Positions 12,248-23,738 of a stretch of 64,000 bases of DNA are shown here, piece after piece (within the stretch, counting starts at the first letter, position 1; every line of letters begins with the position of its first letter). The notes under the pieces were generated by a model. It was not told where the DNA came from and made no database searches. It saw only the letters and a program-made list of their open reading frames with translations. The stretch is from Nothopassalora personata. Lineage: Eukaryota; Ascomycota; Dothideomycetes; Mycosphaerellales; Mycosphaerellaceae. The translations under genes were made by a program, and so were the position numbers. The stretch covers positions 3,906,001-3,970,000 of the forward strand of contig CM066291.1 of the NCBI GenBank assembly GCA_033816765.1, in the 5' to 3' direction.

Positions 12248-13474
12248 CCAAGCGGTCCGGAGCGTGTAATTGGAGCTGCTGGCGACATGCTTCTTCTCGC
12301 CCAGCCCTCGAAGAGTGTCAGGTACGGATCGCCGGAACGACGCTATTGTGTGACCAAAGGACCCTGTCAAAAGAGCAGTAGCCTCTGCGTTGTACGGCGA
12401 GTGGAGTCGTATAGGCGCTTGAGTGTCGTGGGCAACTCGGGTCCAGTAAATCGGCCAGGGAATGCGCGCTGTCCATCGATCGAAGTCTTGAAAATCAACC
12501 AGATTTTCGACCTGATCCCGGGTTCATGTAACCAGAGCGCATATTCCGGCCGTTTCTGTACGACTGCAGGCTGTCGTTGACGCTCAATGCAGGTATCCGG
12601 TGACAAGCGCTGCTCGCAGCGATGCATTATATGGGCAGATGAAGAAAATGTGACAGAATACAGAAAGAGCATCGTGTCGTTCAAGGATTTTGCGTAGTCA
12701 TTGCCGCGGCAGACACTTCCGCCCGCCGGCTAGTCAGGATTGTCCGCACGAAAGGGGAGCGCGCAAGCTCGAATCAGGAGACCACGCATGAGCACCTGCT
12801 CGTCTAAACTCGTCGGCAGAAGACTCGCGTCGGTGCTGCTCGGTGGCTACCGTCACGAACGTCAAGAGCAAAGTGGAGGAAGGTGATGTTCGGGCAAGCG
12901 CTGTCAAAGCTCATGCGGGTGCGAAGTCTCACGGCAGCTTGCTTGGCAAGCAGCAAGTCATCGCGCAGGAGGGCAGAACAGGCACAGGGAGAGGGACGCA
13001 CATGAAGGTGAAACAGCAAAGGAAAATGTTCATATTAGTCTACCGTAACTGCAGCGTACACAAGCCACCTGGCCGCAATGTCCATCATTGCCACAATCCA
13101 CGCTGATGCAGTCTGTCAACCAACTGCGAATAGCTAGTACCCGCGACATCTGGTCTCGCACTTTCTCCTCCGCCATTACGTTTCAAATAATCCGTGGCCT
13201 CTGTACCGTCCCAGCCAGCGTCAATTAATGGCCATCCATGCATGAATTGCCCACTTTTCATGTACTTCCGCAAACGATCAGAATGCTCGCTCGAAGAACT
13301 GTCATCGGGTCGTGAAGGAAGGGAAGATAAGGGTATCGGTTGTGCTTTGATGCTTGGGAATGCTACCATTAGTCTATGCAATGCGTGCCGTACTGTTCAA
13401 GTGCCCAAGCCGCAAAGGACCCTCGACGCCGCCGCAGAAAGTAACAAATCTTTTGTCCCACGAATGATGCTCGC
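12248..13474. other. Intergenic; possible upstream exon of the small Cys-rich gene
   Basis: On the minus strand 12367-12636 reads as plausible protein from an ATG (MHRCEQRL start), ending in TGA directly before the possible acceptor at 12368. It could be an earlier exon of the preceding gene with a donor I cannot place, or unrelated. Elsewhere I see nothing supported. Confidence 0.3.
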
Positions 13475-14773
13475 TTAGAGGAGGCCGAAAATGGCAGCAA
13501 GGACACCGAGAACACCTGTGGCGCCAGGAATGAGCATTGGGTTTGCAGCGCCCGATGATGAAGTAGTGCCGCTGGAGCCAGAGCTGGTCGAGGTGCCAAC
13601 ACCGCCTGGAGTCTCGGTCGTAGAGCAGGTGAATGTACCCTTGATGACGTTGTTCTGGCCAGATAGAGGCCTGAAGTGCGAGCAGACGCTGTTAATGTCC
13701 TGTGTAGACTGGAGGTTGAAAGCACCACGGACATCCTTGAGCTTTGGGAGATCGACACTGCAATAATGTTAGCGTGAGACAATTGATTGCGCATGCTTCT
13801 TGGAATCACCTCTTGAATGCACCGTTGAAGTCAAGGGCACCACCGACAGTCTCCATGGCCGGGAAACCGTCAATGTTCTCCAAGGCAGTGTTGTTGGCAA
13901 GCTGGAAGCCACCACCAATAGTGGTGAGCTCAGGCATCGAGATGTTAGTCACTGCATCGCAGCTGACGAAAGACAGAGAACCGCCAACGTCGGTGAGGTT
14001 AGGGGCAGATAGGCTCTCGAAAGCGCCGTTGTAGAAACCCATGGAGCCGTTGATCGATGCAAGGGATGGGATGGAGACTTCGGAGCAGTTCCTGAGGGTG
14101 ACGTTGTTGGCCCACTCGAGGTTTGGCAGCTCGACCTTGAGATCACGTCCATTGGAAGCCAAGAGGAAAGACTTGGTTACGTTGGCGAGTTGCATGGTGA
14201 TGTCGGTAAGGTATGGGTTGTTGGTCACGGAGAGCTCATCCACAACCTCGAGGTTGATACCGTCGAGCGAGTTCAATTGTGTGTTGTCGATGATGAGGGA
14301 GCCAACATCTGCCACGCCCTGGGTGAAGGACAGGCCTTGGAGAGCAGGCAGAGCAGTCCACTTGATAGAATCGACCTTCTTCAAAGATGGGAAGTTGAGG
14401 GTAGAGAGAATGGTAAGTTGCTCGAGCTCGAACATCTCGCCAATCTGCTCGAGGTCGTTGGCGGCCAGGGAGGCCATCTGTGTCACATTGGTTGCAATGA
14501 GGTTGCCGGAGATCTTTTGCACGCCATTCAGCTGGATGTTGTCTGTGGTGCCGGTCGCGATGGCGATGCTGCCGGAGTACGTTTGGCAGTTCGCCAGAGC
14601 AGTCGCATCACCGTTGCTGGCGAGGGTGGTGGTGGCGGAGTCGCCGCCGCCGCATGCTTGCGCTGTTTGCTGTCAGTACTGCTGCCATCGACATGGTGGA
14701 TGATTCCATCGCACTCACCAGCTGCACCTGCTGCCACGGCCAATGCCGGAGCAATGTATCTCAGACCGGCCAT
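13475..14773 (-). CDS. ECM33: ECM33/Sps2-family GPI-anchored cell-wall protein
   Basis: Three exons, complement of 13475-13757, 13811-14662 extended to 13810, and 14719-14773; 1191 nt, 396 residues. Both introns (56 and 52-53 bp) are GT-AG; the first splits the signal peptide from the mature N terminus, as is common in this family. Residues 1-19 form a signal peptide (MAGLRYIAPALAVAAGAA). The body is a series of leucine-rich, receptor-L-domain-like repeats (LPALQGLSF, LSVTNNPYLTDI, LPNLEWANNVTL, MPELTTIGGGF) with many Asn-x-Ser/Thr sites. A Ser/Thr/Gly-rich stalk and a C-terminal hydrophobic tail (MLIPGATGVLGVLAAIFGLL) give the GPI-attachment signal. In fungi Ecm33 is needed for normal wall structure and integrity at the plasma membrane or wall. 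Family assignment is very sure. Confidence 0.93.
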
Positions 14774-16523
14774 TGTATGTGGTCGCTTCCACGGAGTGGA
14801 TAACTGTGTCACGGCTTTGTCAGCGTCGGGTTCAGTGCGTGTCGATGTGTGTCGGTGTTTGTGACGCGTCTCGATGGGACGTGGTTGGCGGTGTCGCCGT
14901 GGGTGAGGAGGGCAGGGCCGAGAGGTGGTGGTCGGGTTGATGGAGCTGGGCGGCTCACCTTGGGCTATTAAGGCTGCTTTGCGGGTGAAACAGTCGTGGA
15001 GTGTAGCAGATAATTCGCGGTGGTTTGGGGGGTGGTGGTGGAGCGCGGTCAATTGATGTTGTTCGGGGGTGAAGCGAGTGTACAAAGAAGAAGAAACGAC
15101 AAGATGCCGTTGCACAGTCCCACGAACGAGTGTGTCGAATGTGGCTTCCCTGGCGGAATCGAAGAAGAGATCGCGTGAGGAGGCAGTCACGACAGGAATC
15201 TTGTGAGAAGAAAGGAGGCAGGCGCTGATGCTGGTGCTGGTGCTGGTGCTGGTGCTGGTGCGCTTCGCTGCATGGGCCACGCAATCCTAACCAACACCGT
15301 TCGCGCCAACGCTGCGACAGGGAAAGCGCTGGGAGCAGAACGTTTCATTGGCCCGCACTGCGACTTCCACGAGCTTCCCGTGACCACAATGGCTAGCTTT
15401 TGCTGTGTTTGCTACGCTTGCTTCATTGCCGTAACTTATTATCTCGTACTGCCCCAAGCACAAGCCGTGACCTGAGCTTGCTGTTTGCCAGCGCGACACA
15501 AGTAGTGGCGGCCTGCATGAACGATGCCTTGCCGCCTCTCACAGACCCAACCTCGGCGCCGTAGCCTACTTGCCACTGCTTCTCGAATCGACACTTGGAC
15601 AGTAAATTTGATAGCCATGGCACGCCGTTTCGCCAGAAGTGGGACGAATGTCCGTGACCTAACCCTTGTCGCACACACGAGCCACTCATCTCGGGTGGCG
15701 TCCACCTTGCATGGAGACATCTCTTGTACTGTACAGTATACATGACACTTCTCTGTCCGTTGTTGATCGTTATTGTGAAGTACATGAGTAAATCAATAAA
15801 CCTTCGCATGCCATCCCGGCGCTCATCAAAGTTTCTCTCTACCGTCGCCGTGGTCATTCGTAGCTTCATCGGACTCTGCGCCACGCAATTCGAGCTGCGC
15901 TATTTATCGGACATTTGAATGTCATCCGGGATCGCGAAGCACGCCGCACGCAAGTCCGTCGCTACATCTCCACTATTCATCGAGCAGCTATGCCGTTTGA
16001 AGCTGTAGTACAGCGGAAGCACCAAACGGCAAGCCAGCGTCCATGAAAGTGGCAGACGCCCTCGTGGTCGAGCTTGATGAGACTTTGATGCACTTTGATG
16101 GAGGCCTTGTCTGCCACAACCAAAATCCGCCGAGATTGAGCATCTATCCATGGCCATGGTTGCATCATACATCCTGAAGCTCCCAATATCGCTTGGGCGA
16201 TCCCTTGCTCAACTTCTAACGACGCTGCTTGCTGCTGTGTTTGTCAGCATGCGCGCGGCCGATTGAGAGACTCGCAGTTCAACGATCCTTCTGACACCCG
16301 TCTCTGCATCATCGACCGCGCGGAGGTGCGCCTGGAACCAGCAACTGGGTTGAATTTCTGCCATCATGATGGTATGGTGCTCACTACAACGAATAAGGTC
16401 TGAATAGCCTCGTAACATCACGCGACAGCGCGAAACGCCACCGGTCTTGCTAGCAATGTGCAAAGTTTTGCAAGACACACGAACCCTCGGCCGACGGCTA
16501 CGCGCATACTGCCAGCCACTTGA
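14774..16523. other. Intergenic with GCTGGT microsatellite
   Basis: A hexanucleotide gctggt repeat lies at about 15224-15261, upstream of ECM33. No convincing gene is seen in the rest of the stretch. Confidence 0.5.
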
Positions 16524-17192
16524 TCATCTACCATCGCTGAGTGCGCACGCTGTGGAACTTGATGTGGGTGGCACGCGCATGCATATGTCGACCACCTTTA
16601 CTGCTTCGGTGTCGTACGGCTGAAGACAACGGCACTTTTCCGAAAGATCCGCATCGTCTTCAACATGGGCAAGAAGAACAAAAGACTCGCTCCTCTTTGC
16701 ATGCGATAGCATAAGAGAAGACAGAATTTCATGGAGCTCCCCCAATCGCAAAGATGGAATCTTTCCTAGCTCCCCGCTCAAGGCCCCATTGCACCGCAAC
16801 CAGTCCATTGCCACCTGTAGCGAGCGACGCTCCAGGACGAGTCTGGAAGCGGGCATCCTCTATCTTCTCGTTTGCCTATCTACGTGCTTCTTGATGGCCA
16901 CCCAGCGGCGCTCGAGACTAACTTTGTAGATTGGCAGCGCTTCTTGTTAGATGAGCTTGCAAGTGTGCCGAAGTGGTGGCTGGAAGTTGGTGGTGGTGGA
17001 CTCCCCATAGCGGTCAAGATCGAGCTCCAAGGTGGCGAAGCAGTGCTCGTGGATCTCGAGGCGGAGCTCGGGAGATATGGTGGAGCGACTGGCTGTGGTG
17101 TTGGCGTGGTTGCCAGTTATAGGTGCAAGAGCCGCTAGATGTTGAGCCCTGGTTGAAGGTGCCATTTTGATTCTGCTGGACATGCTGTGCAA
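16524..17192 (-). pseudogene. Broken F-box-like/2EXR-like family gene, copy 1
   Basis: One continuous minus-strand frame shows the family hallmark SPELRLEIHEHCFATLELDLD followed by PLRHTCKLI, QEALPIYKVSLERR and an Arg/Leu-rich C-terminal part, but it is interrupted by TAA directly after CKLI and by TAG about 28 codons later. The intact-family order is LPxELRxxIYxxYF, then PLLNTCQLV, then EALxxYK. It is related to the copies at 17620-18144, 18248-18635 and 19088-19510. The hallmark resembles the N-terminal motif of fungal F-box-like/2EXR proteins; function unknown. Confidence 0.6.
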
Positions 17193-17619
17193 AATGTGCT
17201 GGTGGAGCTTATGGTATGCTTGAGGAGGCTGTAATCGAGTTCTGCTTCGCGGTGGCTCGGACGATTGATGTGTCTGAGGAAGAGGTGTAAACGACCAGAA
17301 AGCAAGGCGAGTGGGTAGAGTACGCGCGTGGTCGCGTCGATGATTGTGGTCGGGGTAAATGTGCTAGAGAACTGTGTTGGATGTGGTTGTGACGGACTGT
17401 AGGGTGGTCGTCGAGTTCTGTGTTGTTGTACCTGGGACTTCCGCTTCAGGGGGAGATGTTATAAACAATGGGAGCGAAGCATTTGGATGGCTGGGACGGC
17501 TGCTCAAAGTTCTATGCACAGACCAGTCGTTCACATGCCACATCCACAAGCAATACAGCGCGACTCTAACGTTCTGCTTCGTGTTTCTCGCCCTAAGTCC
17601 CAATGGGTATCAATCTATC
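17193..17619. other. Intergenic between two F-box-like copies
   Basis: I see no gene or recognisable element here. Confidence 0.4.
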
Positions 17620-18144
17620 CTATGCTCTCATCGCCAGAGCGACCTTCCTCAACTCCTCAGCATAAGCCCCGTCATAGTAGTCCCAGACAGCACACGCATC
17701 ATCCCGCCCGCACATCAGCCGCACCATATTCACATCGTTTGCGAACCCTCCCCAACTCTGCATCTGGTCCTCCTCGACACTGATCTGTGCTGCAACTTGC
17801 TGATAACTATCTTCAATAGCACGTCGAATTACGCCGAGGCGATCCTTGTAGACGGCAAGAGCCTCGCTGCGTACATGTTGGCAGGTATTCAGGAGAGGAG
17901 GTTGTAATCCTATGTCCTTCTTGCGGGCGAGGTCGTGGTTGAGGTTGAAGGTGGAGAAGGAGTAGTAGTTGTAGACAATAAGGTGGAGCTCGGACGGGAT
18001 CTTGAGGAGATGAGCTAAAGTCGTGTCGACAGCCTGTGGGTCAGGCGTGGTGCACCTTTCGCACGTGCAAGAAGCATCCACTGAGGTCCTCACTTTCCTT
18101 TGTGGACCGGCCCTCTCGTCACGACCTCGTACATGTACTTCCAC
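17620..18144 (-). CDS. F-box-like/2EXR-like family protein, copy 2 (start uncertain)
   Basis: The longest uninterrupted member of the local family, about 140-174 codons. It contains LLKIPSELHLIVYNYYSFSTF, then PPLLNTCQHVRSEALAVYKDRL, a helical middle part, and GAYAEELRKVALAMRA at the C terminus. There is no in-frame ATG before the hallmark: the frame opens at a GTG (18144) just after an in-frame TGA, so the start lies in an unseen 5' exon (an acceptor-like CACAG precedes the GCTGTCGAC coding sequence) or has been lost. The family is reminiscent of fungal proteins that start with LPxELRxxIY; no enzymatic motif is visible. Confidence 0.45.
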   Translation of the reverse strand: MEVHVRGRDERAGPQRKVRTSVDASCTCERCTTPDPQAVDTTLAHLLKIPSELHLIVYNYYSFSTFNLNHDLARKKDIGLQPPLLNTCQHVRSEALAVYKDRLGVIRRAIEDSYQQVAAQISVEEDQMQSWGGFANDVNMVRLMCGRDDACAVWDYYDGAYAEELRKVALAMRA

Positions 18145-18247
18145 GGCACCTCAACAGCACTCCTCTGCGGTTGCCACCCACCATGCGCTCTACAACAGCA
18201 CGTTAACGGACGTCGTCCAACACGCACGGCTCAGCACGACAAGCACA

Positions 18248-18635
18248 ATGCCAAACAAGTTCGCCAAAGACACTACCTCCTCTCGCCTGCTCGCTCTTCC
18301 GCCGGAGCTTCGCCTCATGATATACGACCACTACTTCTCCACCTTCAAGATCGGCAGCTCACAGTCTGCCAGGCATCGCGAGAATCTTCACGTGCCTCTT
18401 CTCAACACATGCCCACTAGGTCCGTCATAAGGCTCTAAAGACTTATCAGAGTACAATCGGGGACTTCTACGATCAGATTCGCCCGGATGGATAGGACTTC
18501 GAACAAGGCTTTCGGGAAATCGATGCGTCCCGCGCCTCAGAGGAGAAGTGGCGCAAGTTCTTCATCAGCTGCGATAGAAGTGCCAGAGCTTGCTGGGACG
18601 AGATGAGGAGGATTGAGGAAGTGCAGAAAAGGTGA
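18248..18635 (+). pseudogene. Broken F-box-like/2EXR-like family gene, copy 3
   Basis: It starts cleanly (MPNKFAKDTTSSR) with LLALPPELRLMIYDHYFSTF and HVPLLNTC. A one-base insertion near 18420 then shifts the frame; the expected continuation (VRHKALKTYQ) resumes in the next frame and is cut by TAG about 15 codons later, with the remaining C-terminal part (EEKWRKFF, EMRRIEEVQKR) still readable to the TGA at 18633-18635. It is divergent from copy 2, with about 100 bp between them. Confidence 0.65.
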
Positions 18636-19087
18636 ATCGCCAATGGGTACAGAAGGTGTGGCATATCAGTGGGCGAAAAGGTGAGGTGTCTCACTCCGCG
18701 ATGTCATGAACAGGCACGTGAATGTCTAAGAAAAGCCTGGTCTGTGCAGAAAGCGGGTTCATCACTCGGCTGCAATACCGAGCACCACATCGACCAATCC
18801 AATACTCCCCTCCGCCCACCGCGATTATGGACGCGACACTCCCCAGAGCTGCGGGCGAGGTCACCGGCGACGGCGACGAGATGGTGCACGTACCTGCAGC
18901 AACATCGGCAATTAAGCCTCCCGAGCCTCTGGCCAACCTCGACACAAGGGTTCCTTGTCTTGCTGAAAAATGAGCCGAACGTGCCTGACGGCACCTCCAT
19001 GAGCAGTGCCTGGGTTAGGGAACGATCTGGACAACCGAGCGTTGTTCTTTCAGCGGAAGGCAACAGTTTCGCCATCACACTTGCTTC

Positions 19088-19510
19088 TTCATGACACTCG
19101 TTGCTCAAGACCTCCTCAATCTTCCCCAACTCCGAAGCATAAGCCTGACTAACTCTTATTCAATCTTGCTGCTCCTGGTAATGCAAGGTCATAGAATCAT
19201 GACGCGTCACCACAATCTCAAAGCTCCTTCCTGTGATACTGGCCATCCTACGATGGTGCTCCAGACGAGCTTGTGATTCTCCCTCAGCCACGGCGCTGGC
19301 ATCTTCAAGGCGTAGTTTGTAGAGTGGAAGAGCTTCGAGGTGAACGAGCTGGCAGGTGTTGAGGAGAGGGGCTTGCAGATCATCCTGGTCGAGGCAGGCG
19401 GGGCAGGTGTCGAGAATGAACATGGCGAGGTAGCGGGAGTAGATGTTGAGGCGAAGCTCGGCTGGTATGCCCAACAGGCAGGCTTGGTTGGCAGTGTGCT
19501 GGCTCGCCAT
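19088..19510 (-). pseudogene. Broken F-box-like/2EXR-like family gene, copy 4
   Basis: It begins with ATG (MASQHTANQACLLGIPAELRL) and shows NIYSRYLAMF, APLLNTCQLVHLEALPLYKLRL and a helical segment. TGA at 19160-19162 stops it, yet the same frame continues with AYASELGKIEEVLS, which aligns with the C-terminal GAYAEELRKVALAMRA of copy 2. This indicates a recent premature stop rather than a natural end. A short functional form of 116 residues cannot be excluded. Confidence 0.55.
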
Positions 19511-19821
19511 ATTGTCGAATGCGTCCGATAAGTCTTGCGTTCAGAAGACCTTCGGGGAGGTGGGTAAGCTGTCACTTTCAAGGCGGCGAGCGGCGGTTGT
19601 GGTAGCACACTGTGGTCCCGTCTGAGCAAAGCGACTGCCGCGTGTTTGATTCTCAGGCCACTACACAGTGTACACCATACAGTGTAACGGCTGGTGGTCG
19701 AGCAAAGTGGTCTTCCATGATTTTGCGCACCGTCATTAGGACGCTGTGAATGATGTGAGCCATCGAACGGAGACACTGATGCCGTCATGCACTGTATGTC
19801 ATTACCGCTTGACGCGTTCCT

Positions 19822-21048
19822 CTACCCAACGATATCTATAGGCTGAGAGTGCTTCGCTGTAGCATCGGATCCAGCTCCGACCTTGCGGCCACCCTCCTTG
19901 CGCTTCACTCTGCACCACAAGCCCACCTCTTCATCAATAATGAATTGCCAGATGACACCACTCCAACTGTAGTGGCACGGCAGGTCGCTGTAGAACTCGT
20001 TGGCGATCTCGTTGAGCTTCCACAATCGGGTCCACGGGATGGCCGGGAAATCATGGTGCTCATTGTGGAGGCCAACGTTGTACGTGACCAGGTTCAAGAT
20101 GCCATAGTACGAGTATGTCTCGGCGGGTGGTGGAGCGAGCTTGGCAGATGCCGCAGACGCTGCCTCTTTCGATCGCTGATGCTGTGAGAAGACGTAGTGC
20201 TCAGCGATGAAGTGTCCAGCACAGGGGTGAAGTGAGCCTGCAAGGAAGGAACTCATGATTAAGTATCCGAGAGCTTTGCCTCCGAAAGCTGACACAATCG
20301 CGTAGTCGAACAGGACTTGTGCTGCAATGTTGATAGCGTGGAGACCCGTCAACGGCACCTGGTATATCATCATCGGTCGGAGGGCGTAGAACAGAATCTG
20401 GAAGGTTGCGAAGAAGGCTTTGCCCGCAACCGAGTCCAGGAACCACGCCTCGAAAGCTGTTGGCAGATCTGTGTCCAGGCCATCAACACCGAGCGACTTG
20501 TGATGCGTAAGATGGTATGGCCGGAACGAAGCTGAGTACGGGATACCAATCGGCAAGTTTGCCACCACAGCGAACAGTCTGTTGGCTAAGGGTGACTTGA
20601 AGGCCAAGTTGTGCGAGATCTCGTGGTTGGCCATGAACAGGTTCTGGTTGGCTGTAGCTCCGACGATGTACGCTGTGAGCATGAACTGCCATGACAAGAC
20701 TGGAGCATTGCGCACCGCATAGGCACAAAAGACCTGCAGTGCGACAACTGCCAGCACAAGTGGGACGGTCAATGGTTCAGGCCCGCAAAGCTTGAGAACC
20801 TGCTTCTAGTCAGCAGTGTTTCAGGCATTGTCCCAGCACATCCCACTTTCACCCACCTCTGGGTGTGCCTTTATGATCGCCTGTCTCCTCGTTCTGTGCG
20901 GCTCTTCCGTGTATGTCCAAAAGAAAACGTCGTGCGGTGTCTCGTGGCCGGAGGAGACCGGCTCCTTCTCTGCTCTTTCGGTTGATTGGCTGCAGCGCTT
21001 CGTCGTCTGTGTGGGTGCGACGGTGGCGGTAGTGACTGACGCCGGCAT
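19822..21048 (-). CDS. DES1: Sphingolipid delta-4 desaturase (dihydroceramide desaturase)
   Basis: Two exons, complement of 19822-20799 and 20857-21048, joined over a 57-bp GTGGGT...CAG intron; 1170 nt, 389 residues. The N-terminal lipid-desaturase domain is split by the intron (DVFFWTYTEEPHRTRRQ and VLKLCGPEPLTV). The three di-iron histidine boxes are HEISH (123-127), HLTHH (160-164) and HNEHH (309-313). Several hydrophobic membrane segments lie between them, as expected for an ER membrane desaturase. The enzyme introduces the trans-4 double bond of the sphingoid base of dihydroceramide, leading to fungal glucosylceramide. The first ATG gives a Thr/Ser-rich 35-residue leader before the conserved domain. 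Assignment is very sure. Confidence 0.94.
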
Positions 21049-22337
21049 CTTGGGTGAAGATGTCGGGAGAGATATGGCGACGAGAGCAGAACGAGCGTGT
21101 TTTTGTGTATGTGTCTATGTGTGTGTGTGTGTGTGCTCGGATCTGGCCATTCCATTGGATAGTGACTTTCTTGGTGCAAGGGCGGCTTGTCCCTGCGTTC
21201 TACCGGACGGACGCCCGACCCTGACCCCGCCCACTTCGCCACAATTGCGGAGCTCCTCGCGAGCAGACTTCACTCCCTCATCAACACAACACTATCACCA
21301 CAACTCATATCAGCCTCGCCACAGTCTACCGTCTTCCTTGCTACATCGAATGGGAGATCACTGGGCATGATCCCGCCATGCATTATGCTCAGCAGAGCAT
21401 GCCATGCCAAGGTCTTTTTCGGCGGAAGCATCTGGCGCTGTGCCAAACCATCCTTGGGCACTTGGGTTGTGGAGTCTCCCACCATTCAGCTCGTGGTCCT
21501 CGCTGCACAGCGGCTGCTACACTCGCAAGATCACACGTTGTTGCAACTACCTTCAGATTCAATACTACGACTGTCTCTGCAACGCGAGACATTTGCCACA
21601 ACAGCCACAACAGCCACAACAGCCACAACAGCCACAACAGCCACAAAAGCCACAACAGCCACAACAGCCACAACAGCCACAACAGCCATGACCATGCAAG
21701 CTAACTCAACCCATGTTCACTTCGATGTATCTACGCAAGACTACACATCGCTCAACAGCCGTCGGCAGTCATGCCACGACCGCACATGAAGGCTATACAG
21801 ACAAGGTCGATACGCCATTCCAGAAGGGTACGAAAAGGAGGAAACTGGCTTTTGGAATCGCGGTCCTGGCACTCAAGAAGGTGCAGATGTGTACGACGAC
21901 GGAACCAAGATCATTGACACGTGAATTGCGCAACCCCGAGCCAGTGAGTGGGCTATGTGGCTCACCGATGTCGTGTATAATGAGGCCTTCGAGAATCTGT
22001 AGGTTCGCGATCAGTACCATCTGCAGCCCAGGAAGAAGTCCATGATGCCGAGGCACAAATCAAGCCGAGCAGGTCCTGACTGCTGCAATCTCGCCTGGCG
22101 CAAGGCTGGACCTGAACACTCGCGCCTCGACTGCGTGTACCCACTTTTCATGACTAAAATGACTAACGCAATGGCGTGCTCGATCGACGTTGCAGATTTT
22201 CCATGAGACACTCCACTCGTCTCTAGTTCTACTACAGAACGAAATTTCAGTGTAGTATGATATACTCTCGTAGGCCGCCATGTAAGTGTTCTTGCTCTTC
22301 CGAAATCTCTCCTTGTCACCATTTTCATCTCGACATC
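21049..22337. other. Intergenic between divergent desaturase and transporter genes
   Basis: It contains a (GT)n tract near 21117-21135 and a 9-bp minisatellite (separate entry). No gene is supported. Probable promoter space for both flanking genes. Confidence 0.5.
21596..21688. repeat. 9-bp minisatellite, unit ccacaacag
   Basis: About ten head-to-tail copies of ccacaacag with one variant (ccacaaaag). Because the unit is a multiple of three it stays open in most frames (Thr/Ala, Pro/Gln or Ser/His/Asn repeats), which creates misleading short ORFs. Confidence 0.95.
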
Positions 22338-23738
22338 ATGGCAATACATCCTCCGAACGAAGTATCGATGGCTTCGGAAACAACACCGCAAAAGCGCTCA
22401 ATTCTCCGATCCGTTCCCTTCAACATCCTTATAGCGTGTGGCGTCTCCTTCACAGCGCCAGGAATGTGGGATGCTCTCGGCGGGTTGGGAGCAGGTGGCG
22501 CAGCAAAACCATTCGCCGTCTCAGCAGCTAATGCGCTGCTCTACGGCCTGTTCTCTGTCATTTGCGTTGCAGCTGGTGCGATCAACAACAGGATCGGTCT
22601 GAAGTATGGCCTCGCCCTTGGAGCCATCGGATACCCTCTCTATGGCGCCGGACTGTATATGAACAACGTTAACGCAAACACTTGGTTTATGCTCTTTGGC
22701 AGCGCCTTATGCGGTATCAGCGCAGGCTTCTTCTGGTCGGCGGAGGCTGCAATCATAATCGGCTATCCGACTCCTGGCGATAGAGCATTCTACCTTGCTG
22801 TCTGGCAAACTGCGAAAGCGGCAGGTCCGATCGTGGGCGGCGCGATCAACTTGGGCCTAAATGCGAATCGCGAGACCGCTGGATCCGTCTCCTCAACGAC
22901 GTACATCGTCTTCATCACAATCATGTGCCTAGGCCTGCCCATCGCATTGTGTCTCTCCCCGGCTGACAAAATCTGGCGTAAAGACGGAACCAAAATACAC
23001 ACACAAAAAGCCCCCACCTGGGCCGCCGAGTTCAAAGCCGTAGGACGCCTTCTTGCAAGTCGAAGAACCCTGCTCCTATTGCCTGCGTTCTTCATAAGCT
23101 ACTTCTTCAACGGCTTCATGAGCACCTGGCTCACCACTTACTTCACCGTCCGCTCCCGAGCCTTCTCCTCCTTCTTAACCAACTTCGCTGGAATTTTCAG
23201 CTCCTTTATCATCGCGACTCTCCTGGATAACCAGAAAATCCACATCAAGACCCGAGCCAAAATCGCTTTCATCGCAATCGTCACCATCCTCGTCGGGACC
23301 TGGATCTGGGCTACGATATTGCAGAAGCGATTCTACGATGCTGCCGAAGCACCACTGTGGGATTGGTTCAAAGGTGGGTTTGGAAAGAGCTATGCCCTAG
23401 TCTTCTTTTGGCAGTTCGGTGGGCAGGCGTTTCAACAGTTTTTGTACTGGTTGGTGGGGCAGTATGCTACAGATCTCAGTGACTTGAGCCATCATACTGG
23501 AATCTTGAGGGGCACGGAGGCGTTGGGGCAGACTGTGGCGTGGGCGATGCAAAGTCAGGGTAACGCGAACCATTTCGTGAGCATCGGGTTGAATTTTGGG
23601 GTTACCGTGCTTTGTGTGGCGCCGACGTGGATTGTGTTGAGCGAGCTGGATGGTAGTCATGAGGTTCAGGAGGTGGGGAGGGCCGATCATGAGTCTGAGT
23701 CTGAGGATCTTGATGTGGCTAAGGCTGGCGTACAGTAG
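22338..23738 (+). CDS. UNC93-like major facilitator superfamily membrane protein
   Basis: Single-exon gene, 466 residues from the ATG at 22338 (an upstream in-frame ATG at 22257 would add a Cys-rich, unlikely leader). About 12 hydrophobic segments are visible, among them VPFNILIACGVSF, ALLYGLFSVICVAAGAI, YGLALGAIGYPLYGAGLYM, LFGSALCGISAGFFWSAEAAI, TYIVFITIMCLGLPIALCL, LLLLPAFFISYFFNGFM and FVSIGLNFGVTVLCVAP. The set matches the fungal UNC93/DUF895-like branch of the MFS: an N-terminal half with GFFWSAEAAI-type sequence, and a TYF region after the central cytosolic loop. The C-terminal tail is acidic and cytosolic. Substrate and membrane are unknown; homologues are mostly uncharacterised. Confidence 0.85.
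   Translation: MAIHPPNEVSMASETTPQKRSILRSVPFNILIACGVSFTAPGMWDALGGLGAGGAAKPFAVSAANALLYGLFSVICVAAGAINNRIGLKYGLALGAIGYPLYGAGLYMNNVNANTWFMLFGSALCGISAGFFWSAEAAIIIGYPTPGDRAFYLAVWQTAKAAGPIVGGAINLGLNANRETAGSVSSTTYIVFITIMCLGLPIALCLSPADKIWRKDGTKIHTQKAPTWAAEFKAVGRLLASRRTLLLLPAFFISYFFNGFMSTWLTTYFTVRSRAFSSFLTNFAGIFSSFIIATLLDNQKIHIKTRAKIAFIAIVTILVGTWIWATILQKRFYDAAEAPLWDWFKGGFGKSYALVFFWQFGGQAFQQFLYWLVGQYATDLSDLSHHTGILRGTEALGQTVAWAMQSQGNANHFVSIGLNFGVTVLCVAPTWIVLSELDGSHEVQEVGRADHESESEDLDVAKAGVQ

Noticed and set aside
13085..13381. 98-codon minus-strand open frame downstream of ECM33
   Set aside because: Lies about 90 bp past the ECM33 stop on the same strand, probably 3' UTR; no homology recognised, though it reads fairly protein-like.
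14190..14864. 220-225-codon + strand frames over ECM33
   Set aside because: Antisense shadows of ECM33 exon 2.
21378..21704. Overlapping frames with Thr-Ala, Ser-His-Asn or Leu-Trp repeats
   Set aside because: All are translations of the 9-bp minisatellite.
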